Of a stretch of DNA of 64,000 bases, positions 57,757-64,000 are shown in pieces (the first letter of the stretch is position 1; the number at the start of each line of letters is the position of its first letter). The stretch is from Prochlorococcus marinus XMU1405 (GTDB taxonomy: Bacteria; Cyanobacteriota; Cyanobacteriia; PCC-6307; Cyanobiaceae), in the NCBI RefSeq assembly GCF_017696275.1, contig NZ_JAAORF010000001.1, forward strand, positions 186,001-250,000. The letters are read 5' to 3'. A model generated the notes under the pieces. It had not been told where the DNA came from, ran no database searches, and was given only the letters and a program-made list of their open reading frames with translations. A program made the position numbers and the translations under genes.

Positions 57757-58194
57757 ATGTCGAAAATTATATCTATTGATCCTGGTAAATTTAAATGTGG
57801 GTTAGTTTTAGCTGAAATAAATAATAAAAAAGTTTATAAAGCCATCATTCTTAAAAGTGCATTTCTTGAGGATTATGTGAGAAATTTAAATACTGTTGAA
57901 AACATATCAAAAATTATTATTGGAAATGGTACAACTAGTAAAGAGATTAGGGAAAAACTAAATTTTTTAAAAAAAGAAATAATTTCTTTTGAAGAGAAAG
58001 ATACTACTTATAGAGCCAAGGAAAGATATTTTAAACTTTTCCCAATAAGAGGTATGAAGTTTTTAATTCCTAGGGAGTTTTTTATAATTAACAAAAATCT
58101 TGATGCTATATCTGCTTTAATAATATTAGAGGATTATTGTAAAATAGAGTTTACGTTTGATCGGAATGTAGAGTTTAAAACTTGGCTGAAATAG
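57757..58194 (+). CDS. YqgF/RuvC-like RNase H-fold protein
   Basis: The 145-residue protein begins SKIISIDPGKFKCGLVLAEI, matching the first strand and catalytic Asp of the YqgF/RuvC RNase H fold, and has ISKIIIGNGTTSKEIREKL as the second core strand. It may be a nuclease of the pre-rRNA or Holliday-junction type, or a non-catalytic relative. It lies 5 bp after DUF3084. The last 20 bp overlap the convergent DUF3146 gene. Confidence 0.72.
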   Translation: MSKIISIDPGKFKCGLVLAEINNKKVYKAIILKSAFLEDYVRNLNTVENISKIIIGNGTTSKEIREKLNFLKKEIISFEEKDTTYRAKERYFKLFPIRGMKFLIPREFFIINKNLDAISALIILEDYCKIEFTFDRNVEFKTWLK

Positions 58195-58432
58195 TCAATT
58201 TATATTCATTACCTGCTTCAAGTTCATAATCTTTTTTTAATAAAAATCTCAATAAGGCATCTTCAATTAATGCTCTTCCTAGTGGAGGATTCACTAATAA
58301 CAAACCTTTATTAAAGGACCATGTAAAAGTCCATTTAAATTGACTAGCTTCAACAACTCCCTTAATTTGCTTTTTTGAAAAACAATACTCATTGACACTT
58401 ATATTGGCTATTGTTTCTGGTTTTGAACGCAT
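58175..58432 (-). CDS. DUF3146 protein
   Basis: The 85-residue protein's pattern (QIKGVVEASQFKWTFTWSFN; LVNPPLGRALIEDALLRFLL; DYELEAGNEYKLTISAKF) matches cyanobacterial DUF3146. The function is unknown. It is 3 bp after pth on the minus strand and overlaps the convergent YqgF-like gene by 20 bp. Confidence 0.82.
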   Translation of the reverse strand: MRSKPETIANISVNEYCFSKKQIKGVVEASQFKWTFTWSFNKGLLLVNPPLGRALIEDALLRFLLKKDYELEAGNEYKLTISAKF

Positions 58433-58435
58433 TTT

Positions 58436-59038
58436 TTATGGTTGGTCTTTATCAAAAGAATTTAATTCATTAATAATATTTTCTTCTTTTTTAGTATTAA
58501 GTTGTTCGAGGGATTCTATTACTCTTCTATATACTTTATCTAATATTGAATTTTCTTCTAGAGAAATATTTCCTAAAACATGTGAAATGGTATTGAAATT
58601 ATTTTTTCCTTTTATAAGAGGAGGTGAACCAATACCAATTCTTATTCTCTTGAAGTTTTGTGTTTGTAATTGTTCAATGACGCTTTTAAGACCGTTATGT
58701 CCTCCTGAGCTCCCTTTTTTTCTAAATCTTATTTTTCCAAGGGGAAGATCTTTATCATCAACTATTATAAAAATCTGATCTAGATTTATTTTGTACCAAT
58801 CAACTATTGCTCGGACAGCATCACCACTGTTATTCATAAAAGTATTTGGTAAAAATAACCTGAAAGTACAATTATTGATTTGAAATTCTGAGCAGGAACT
58901 TTTAAGTTTATCTTTTATTAGAAAATTTGAGTTATGTTTTTTTGAGAGTTTCTCAAGCAGTAAGAATCCAATATTATGCCTAGTTTTTGAATATTTTTTT
59001 CCAGGATTACCCAATCCAATTAGATATATTTCATTCAT
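58436..59038 (-). CDS. pth: Peptidyl-tRNA hydrolase
   Basis: The 200-residue protein has LIGLGNPGKKYSKTRHNIGF (catalytic His), LFLPNTFMNNSGDAV and IIVDDKDLPLGKIRFRKKG then SSGGHNGLKS. It recycles peptidyl-tRNAs released from ribosomes. It lies 128 bp after psbH, with a terminator in between. Confidence 0.96.
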   Translation of the reverse strand: MNEIYLIGLGNPGKKYSKTRHNIGFLLLEKLSKKHNSNFLIKDKLKSSCSEFQINNCTFRLFLPNTFMNNSGDAVRAIVDWYKINLDQIFIIVDDKDLPLGKIRFRKKGSSGGHNGLKSVIEQLQTQNFKRIRIGIGSPPLIKGKNNFNTISHVLGNISLEENSILDKVYRRVIESLEQLNTKKEENIINELNSFDKDQP

Positions 59039-59102
59039 GATGTATTTCTAAATTCCTCTCATTGAGAATGATAAATATACAAACAAACTATAACCAAAAA
59101 AT

Positions 59103-59133
59103 AAAAATCCCTAATATTTTATTAGGGATTTTT
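59103..59133 (-). terminator. psbH rho-independent terminator
   Basis: A 14 bp perfect stem, AAAAATCCCTAATA (59103-59116) with its complement (59120-59133), encloses a TTT loop. It lies 33 bp downstream of the psbH stop. The A/T ends give U-runs on either strand. Confidence 0.9.
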
Positions 59134-59166
59134 AGATTAAAACAACTTTAAAGGTTTTTCAGAAAT

Positions 59167-59367
59167 CTAGTTTCCATTCCAATCTACTGAGAAACCTTGT
59201 AGTAATAGTGATTGGTTGTAAATTTGCAGAAGAATAACTAAGAAGACTAAAAGTAGTAATCCTATTACTGTCATCACAGGAACTGCCCCCCAGCCAGGTA
59301 CCACTTTACCTTGACCAGAATTGCCAATCGCTTTTAAAAGACTTCCTAATGCTGTTTTTTGACCCAT
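59167..59367 (-). CDS. psbH: Photosystem II protein PsbH
   Basis: The 66-residue protein has a single membrane helix ([20 protein letters not shown]), preceded by KVVPGWGA and followed by [10 protein letters not shown]. PsbH helps CP47 and PSII dimer assembly. It is divergent from psbN, as in cyanobacteria and plastids, with a perfect dyad between the two. A terminator follows. Confidence 0.97.
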
Positions 59368-59401
59368 GTTGAATTCACTAAATCGAATATTATTTCGCTA
59401 T

Positions 59402-59419
59402 TGTATAAGAACTTATACA
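59402..59419. promoter_or_regulatory. Perfect dyad between psbH and psbN
   Basis: TGTATAAG-AA-CTTATACA is an 8+8 perfect inverted repeat with a 2 bp spacer, centred in the 80 bp between divergent psbH and psbN. It could be an operator shared by both promoters, or provide a TATAAG-like -10 element in each direction. Function is not known. Confidence 0.5.
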
Positions 59420-59447
59420 TAAATTGTTTACAAACTTAGTAAAATTG

Positions 59448-59600
59448 ATGCAAACTTTATCATCCGCTCCAGATCCTGCAGTTTCTATAGCAGTAACAAT
59501 ACTGGCATTACTATTAGCTCTAACAGGATTTGGTCTATGGACCGCATTTGGACCTAAAGCTGCAAAACTTACAGATCCATGGGATGATCATGATGATTAA
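59448..59600 (+). CDS. psbN: Photosystem II assembly protein PsbN
   Basis: The 50-residue protein runs from ATG 59448 to TAA at 59600. Its single helix AVTILALLLALTGFGLWTAF is followed by GPKAAKLTDPWDDHDD, the PsbN C-terminal signature. PsbN is needed for PSII reaction-centre assembly. It is transcribed opposite to psbH. Confidence 0.97.
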   Translation: MQTLSSAPDPAVSIAVTILALLLALTGFGLWTAFGPKAAKLTDPWDDHDD

Positions 59601-59708
59601 CTCCCTTTAAAGTATTTCAAAATTTTCCAAAAATACAAAAAGTAAACCTTTTAACATGATTTAAATATAAATTTAATAGGATATAAATCTGTCAGCACTT
59701 GTAATTCC

Positions 59709-59837
59709 ATGCTTGCCCTTAAAATTTCTGTATACACAATTGTTTTTTTCTTCGTTGGAATCTTTCTTTTCGGCTTTTTAGCTAGTGACCCAACTAGAAC
59801 ACCTAATAGAAAAGATTTAGAAAGTCCTCAGGATTAA
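59709..59837 (+). CDS. psbI: Photosystem II protein PsbI
   Basis: The 42-residue protein begins [20 protein letters not shown], then [20 protein letters not shown], matching PsbI, a small helix bound to D1. It follows psbN by 108 bp on the same strand and is read towards leuD, which converges. Confidence 0.97.
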
Positions 59838-59926
59838 TTATCCTTGACTTGTTTCAAATTTTGTAAAAATATAATTTTTAAATATATTTTCTAATACCTT
59901 TATAAGGTTTTTTGCTATTAAACGAC

Positions 59927-60538
59927 CTAAATAAATTTTATATAAGGTAGTTCTTTAAATTTCCTTTCTACTAGAGAAGATTTTTCAAGTAATGTTGCTG
60001 TAGCATCCCATTCTCCGGATAAAAACATTTTTCTTGAGCTCTCTTTGATCTCAAGATTGAAATTTAAATCTTTTGATTTTGCTAATGAATTTTTAAGATC
60101 AATTTCTAAAAGTAAAGATTGATTATTGCAATAGTTTTGTATTTCTTCTATGGATTTTTTAGGTAGCGTAAAACATGGAATTCCTATCGCAATACAGTTA
60201 CTGTAAAAAATGTCGGCGAAACTCTCGCCTATGATTGCTTTTATACCCCATCTCATAAGCGCTTGGGGGGCATGTTCTCTGCTGGAACCACATCCAAAAT
60301 TGCTATTAACAACTAGTATTGAGGCATTTTTGTTTTCCTCTAGATCAAAAGGATGCTTTCCTTTTAAAGTTTTTCTATCGTCCTCAAAAACAGATTCACC
60401 CAATGAATCAAAGTTAACACACTTCAAAAAACGCGCTGGAATTATTCGATCTGTATCAATATCATTTCCAATCAATGAGATACATTGCCCGTTAATATTT
60501 GAAATTTTTCCAATTGGCGGGATAAAGTCTGATTTCAT
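59927..60538 (-). CDS. leuD: 3-isopropylmalate dehydratase small subunit
   Basis: The 203-residue protein has the LeuD pattern GNDIDTDRIIPARFLK, NFGCGSSREHAPQALM and FADIFYSNCIAIGIPC. It forms the swivelling domain of isopropylmalate isomerase in leucine synthesis. Its start overlaps the leuC stop by 1 bp (TGATG), indicating translational coupling. Confidence 0.95.
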   Translation of the reverse strand: MKSDFIPPIGKISNINGQCISLIGNDIDTDRIIPARFLKCVNFDSLGESVFEDDRKTLKGKHPFDLEENKNASILVVNSNFGCGSSREHAPQALMRWGIKAIIGESFADIFYSNCIAIGIPCFTLPKKSIEEIQNYCNNQSLLLEIDLKNSLAKSKDLNFNLEIKESSRKMFLSGEWDATATLLEKSSLVERKFKELPYIKFI

Positions 60539-61944
60539 CAGTTGATAAATTCCCTAACGTCACTGACTTTGCCATTAATTGCAGCAGCAGCAACCATTGC
60601 TGGACTCATGAGCAGTGTTCTTCCACTGGGAGATCCTTGCCGACCCTTGAAATTTCTATTACTAGAACTAGCACTAACTTGATTACCTATTAGCTTATCT
60701 GAATTCATTGCTAAACACATTGAGCAGCCAGGCTCTCTCCATTGAAATCCAGAATCCTTAAATATCTGATCAAGACCTTCTTGTTTTGCTTCAGTAGCTA
60801 CTTTTTCTGAACCTGGAACTGCAAATGCTTTGACATTCTTGGATACTTTTTTGCCTTTTAATACTTTAGCTGCAACTCTTAAGTCACTGATTCTTCCATT
60901 TGTGCAACTACCTATGAAACAAACGTCTACAGGAGTATCTTTTATTAATTGTCCAGGCTTGAAACTCATATATTCATAAGCCTCTTCTGCAACTAATTTA
61001 TCATTTGGGGATAATTCATCTAAAAGAGGGATTTGTTGATTAATGCTTATACTTTGGCCGGGAGTAATCCCCCAGGTTACAGTTGGTTCTACCTTAGAAG
61101 CATCTAATTTAATTACGTCATCATAAATTGAATTTTCATCGCTTTTTAATGATTCCCACCATCTAAGCGCTCTATCCCAATGCTCATTTTTTGGAGCATA
61201 TAATTTATTTTTAATGTAACTAAAGGTCTTTTCGTCAGGGTTGATGTAGCCGCATCTTGCTCCTCCTTCAATAGACATATTGCATATCGTCATCCTTTCT
61301 TCCATTGATAATTCATCTATAGCAGGTCCTGCGAATTCATATGCAAAACCTACTCCTGCCTTTACACCAAGTTTATTAATTATATGAAGGACTAAATCCT
61401 TAGCATAAACACCCTTAGATAATTTATTGTCACACCAAATCTGCCTCACTTTCAATTTGTTCATGGCTAAGGTTTGGGTAGCAAGAACATCTCTTACTTG
61501 ACTTGTACCTATACCAAAAGCAATTGACCCAAAAGCTCCATGAGTTGAAGTATGAGAATCTCCGCAAGCGATTGTCATTCCTGGCTGAGTTAAGCCTAAT
61601 TCCGGTGCTACTACATGAACTATTCCTTGATTACCACTACCAATATTAAAAAATCTTATTTTATGTTCTAAGCAATTCTTCTCAAGTGTTTCAATCATCT
61701 GTTCAGCGAGATTATCTTTGAAAGGCCTGCTCTGATTATCTGTTGGTACAATATGATCAACAGTAGCAACAGTTCTGTCAGGGAATTTTACTTTTAATTT
61801 TTTGTCCTTTAAAGCACCAAATGCTTGAGGACTAGTCACTTCATGGATAAGATGAAGACCAATAAATATTTGATCAGATCCTCCAGGAAGACTTGAAACC
61901 TTATGTAAATCCCAAACTTTATCAAATAGGGTATCTTGACTCAA
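60538..61944 (-). CDS. leuC: 3-isopropylmalate dehydratase large subunit
   Basis: The 468-residue aconitase-family protein has the 4Fe-4S ligands in [13 protein letters not shown] and PGCSMCLA, plus [20 protein letters not shown]. It catalyses the isomerisation of isopropylmalate with LeuD. It lies 13 bp after cinA. Confidence 0.96.
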   Translation of the reverse strand: MSQDTLFDKVWDLHKVSSLPGGSDQIFIGLHLIHEVTSPQAFGALKDKKLKVKFPDRTVATVDHIVPTDNQSRPFKDNLAEQMIETLEKNCLEHKIRFFNIGSGNQGIVHVVAPELGLTQPGMTIACGDSHTSTHGAFGSIAFGIGTSQVRDVLATQTLAMNKLKVRQIWCDNKLSKGVYAKDLVLHIINKLGVKAGVGFAYEFAGPAIDELSMEERMTICNMSIEGGARCGYINPDEKTFSYIKNKLYAPKNEHWDRALRWWESLKSDENSIYDDVIKLDASKVEPTVTWGITPGQSISINQQIPLLDELSPNDKLVAEEAYEYMSFKPGQLIKDTPVDVCFIGSCTNGRISDLRVAAKVLKGKKVSKNVKAFAVPGSEKVATEAKQEGLDQIFKDSGFQWREPGCSMCLAMNSDKLIGNQVSASSSNRNFKGRQGSPSGRTLLMSPAMVAAAAINGKVSDVREFIN

Positions 61945-61957
61945 TTTGTAAAAATAG

Positions 61958-63232
61958 TTACTTACTATTCGATAATAGGATTAATCGGAGGCTGTTCAAA
62001 CACACATTTACACTTAGTCTTTGAATTTCTATTCGATTTCGTGTTGAGTTAAATAGTTTTTTTATATTAGTTATATGATTATTCGGTCCTGAAATTGAAA
62101 TATAGACAAGTCCAACCGGTTTATCTTGACTCCCTCCTTTAGGACCAGCTATTCCACTAATTGCTATTGCCCAATCTGCTCCTAATTTCTCTTTTACATT
62201 AATTGCCATGGCCTCACAAACTTCTTCAGATACAGCTCCATATTTTGTAAGCTTTTCTTTAGAAATATTTAATAATGAATTTTTTAGTTCATTACTATAG
62301 GAAACAATACTACCTTGAAAAACTCGAGATGAGCCTGATATTGAGGTTAGTGATGATGATAGAAGGCCTCCGGTGCAGGATTCAGCAAAAACAATAGTTT
62401 CGTTCCTCTTGGTTAATTCTTTTATTAAAACGCTAGGAAGAGTATCGTTATCCTCTCCAAAAATAAATTTTGAAAAATCTTTTTTTAATTTTTCTTTAAT
62501 AGGTTTAATTATATTTTTTGCTTCTAGGTTGTTCTTAGCTCGCGCGGTGATTCTGAGTTTAACCTCTCCTAAGTCTGCATATGGAGCAACGGTAGGGTTT
62601 TTAAGATTTAATAGATCATTAATTTTTTCAGCAACGCTTGATTCTCCAATACCCGCAAATTTAAGAGTATTTGAAAAAAAGGAATAATTATCTGAGAATT
62701 TGGTTTTAATGAAATCATACGCCGTCTCTTCCCACATAGTTTTCATTTCACTTGGTACTCCTGGGAAAGTAAGGATAGTAAAATCTTTTACTGGTTCCCA
62801 AATCATTCCTGGGGCAGTGCCCCTAGGGTTATTAATAATTTGAGCATTTTCTGGGAAGAAACATTGTTTCCTTAAGCTGGAGGAATCGTCCTTGAGCTTT
62901 GAGTATGAAAGTTTTTGTTTAATTTCATCCCATAAGAGGGGTCTTTCAAAAAGAGATACATTAAAAGATTTGGCTATTGCTTCAGTAGTTAAGTCATCTG
63001 GGGTGGGTCCCAAGCCACCAGTTGTAATTAGAAGATTACTTCTTTTCGATATTTCTTGAATTACTTTTATAATTCGATCACAATTATCACCGACAGTTGA
63101 TTGCCTAAAGTGATTTAAGCCTAATTGAGATAACTGTTCAGAAATCCATTGAGCATTTGTATTGATAATATTTCCTAAGAGTAGCTCTGTTCCAATAGAA
63201 AGAATTTCAACTCCCTTGGAGTTAGGACTCAT
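61958..63232 (-). CDS. cinA: CinA-like competence/damage-inducible protein
   Basis: The 424-residue protein has the MoaB/MogA-like N-terminal domain ([33 protein letters not shown]) and the C-terminal nicotinamide-nucleotide amidase-like domain ([31 protein letters not shown]). It may recycle damaged NAD-type nucleotides. It overlaps glyA by 4 bp (ATGA), so the two are coupled. Confidence 0.95.
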   Translation of the reverse strand: MSPNSKGVEILSIGTELLLGNIINTNAQWISEQLSQLGLNHFRQSTVGDNCDRIIKVIQEISKRSNLLITTGGLGPTPDDLTTEAIAKSFNVSLFERPLLWDEIKQKLSYSKLKDDSSSLRKQCFFPENAQIINNPRGTAPGMIWEPVKDFTILTFPGVPSEMKTMWEETAYDFIKTKFSDNYSFFSNTLKFAGIGESSVAEKINDLLNLKNPTVAPYADLGEVKLRITARAKNNLEAKNIIKPIKEKLKKDFSKFIFGEDNDTLPSVLIKELTKRNETIVFAESCTGGLLSSSLTSISGSSRVFQGSIVSYSNELKNSLLNISKEKLTKYGAVSEEVCEAMAINVKEKLGADWAIAISGIAGPKGGSQDKPVGLVYISISGPNNHITNIKKLFNSTRNRIEIQRLSVNVCLNSLRLILLSNSK

Positions 63233-64000
63233 TTAATTGATGCTTCAAGTTTGCCTTCATAAAGAGGAAAACGATTACATAAGGTTAATACTCTTTCTTT
63301 ACATTGATTTTCAATCAGTGAATCGTCTGGGTTAAGTAATCTATCAGCAATAATTTCGCCAACTTCAGCAAAAGCATCTTCATTAAAGCCTCTAGTAGTT
63401 AAAGCAGCAGTTCCCAACCTTAGCCCGCTGGTTACAAAAGGTGATTCAGGGTCAAATGGAACAGTATTTTTATTTGCAGTGATATTCACTTCACTTACAA
63501 GTAAGTCAGCAATCTTACCAGTCATATTGATGCTTCTTAAATCAAGTAAAACAATATGGTTATCAGTGCCTCCACTAACGATATTAATACCTCTATTTAT
63601 TAAAGTTGAAGCTAGAACTTTTGCATTTTTTATTACTTGTTGGGAATAATTAACGAAATCTGGCTGCAAGGCTTCTCCAAATGCAACTGCTTTAGCGGCA
63701 ATAATATGTTCTAAGGGACCACCCTGAGTTCCCGGGAAAACAGATTTATCAAATTTCTTTCCAAATTCTGCATCTTTACACAAGATAAGTCCCCCTCTAG
63801 GCCCTCTTAATGTTTTATGAGTAGTTGTGGTTACTACATCACAATATGGTATTGGATTTGGGTGAAGTTTACTTGCTACAAGACCGGCGATGTGTGCAAT
63901 ATCAGCCATTAAGAATGCACCAACTTCATCTGCAATATTTCTAAATGACTCAAAATCGATTGTTCTTGGATAAGCAGAATATCCACATATGATTAATTTT
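63229..64000 (-). CDS. glyA: Serine hydroxymethyltransferase, 5' part beyond window
   Basis: The frame continues past the internal Met at 63909 to the window edge, so the N-terminal part lies outside. Visible residues include [28 protein letters not shown] and the PLP lysine in [15 protein letters not shown], then GTQGGPLEH. It makes glycine and 5,10-methylene-tetrahydrofolate from serine. It overlaps cinA by 4 bp. Confidence 0.97.
   Translation of the reverse strand, partial: KLIICGYSAYPRTIDFESFRNIADEVGAFLMADIAHIAGLVASKLHPNPIPYCDVVTTTTHKTLRGPRGGLILCKDAEFGKKFDKSVFPGTQGGPLEHIIAAKAVAFGEALQPDFVNYSQQVIKNAKVLASTLINRGINIVSGGTDNHIVLLDLRSINMTGKIADLLVSEVNITANKNTVPFDPESPFVTSGLRLGTAALTTRGFNEDAFAEVGEIIADRLLNPDDSLIENQCKERVLTLCNRFPLYEGKLEASIK

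Overview
The window is about 64 kb of low-GC chromosome (AT-rich throughout, most third codon positions A or T). It almost certainly comes from a high-light-adapted Prochlorococcus or a very close picocyanobacterium. The evidence is the set of oxygenic-photosynthesis genes (psbA, psbO, psbH, psbN, psbI), the global nitrogen regulator ntcA, beta-carotene hydroxylase crtR, a CP12 protein, cyanobacteria-specific DUF families (DUF2555, DUF565/Ycf20, DUF3177, DUF3084, DUF3146), the bicarbonate-uptake cluster bicA-sbtA-sbtB, very short intergenic gaps and a streamlined gene set. I see no insertion sequence, prophage, CRISPR array or genomic island; this is core genome. Both window ends cut genes: a (p)ppGpp synthetase/hydrolase on the left and glyA on the right.

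Layout. 1-12 kb: spoT/relA (partial), a fused peptide-type ABC ATPase, rluD, the ribosome-assembly GTPase ylqF, pgk, a secreted hypothetical protein, murG, a CobD/HisC-like aminotransferase, pyrD and rnhA. 12-18 kb: the translation cluster read leftward, clpB-like, secE, nusG, rplK, rplA, rplJ, rplL, with a structured leader before rplJ. 18-34 kb: eno, a UbiB-family kinase with a coiled-coil partner, an unusual thioredoxin-reductase-like flavoprotein, the inorganic-carbon uptake operon (bicA-sbtA-sbtB), hemB, a VOC protein, mutS2, obgE, CP12, a glutathionyl-hydroquinone-reductase-like GST and an aspartoacylase.

34-47 kb: psbA, aroC, a KDPG-aldolase-like gene, ftsH, sat, psbO, coaBC, small cyanobacterial proteins, pyrB, a 3-methyladenine glycosylase, gatC, crtR and tRNA-Leu(UAG). 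47-64 kb: ileS, DUF3177, trmB, glmM, a TxlA-like thioredoxin, a cobO-like/dcd/thyX operon, ntcA with its own NtcA-type promoter, DUF3084, a YqgF-like protein, DUF3146, pth, psbH/psbN/psbI, leuD/leuC, cinA and glyA.

Functional themes are photosystem II and its repair (PsbA, PsbO, PsbH, PsbN, PsbI, FtsH), carbon uptake and central carbon flow (BicA/SbtA/SbtB, Pgk, Eno, CP12, a KDPG aldolase homologue), nitrogen control (NtcA), and deoxynucleotide/cobalamin links (CobO-like, Dcd, ThyX, CobD-like).

The points most worth following are enzymes that have lost defining motifs: a CobO homologue without a P-loop, a thioredoxin-reductase homologue without the NADPH motif, an SbtB without the C-terminal Cys loop, and a CP12 without its N-terminal Cys pair. 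Others are a crtR gene with no canonical start codon, an NtcA-type motif before pgk, a structured rplJ leader, a perfect dyad between psbH and psbN, and an unlisted 42-residue ORF before psbA. I did not find a multi-gene system that I could defend as wholly undescribed.
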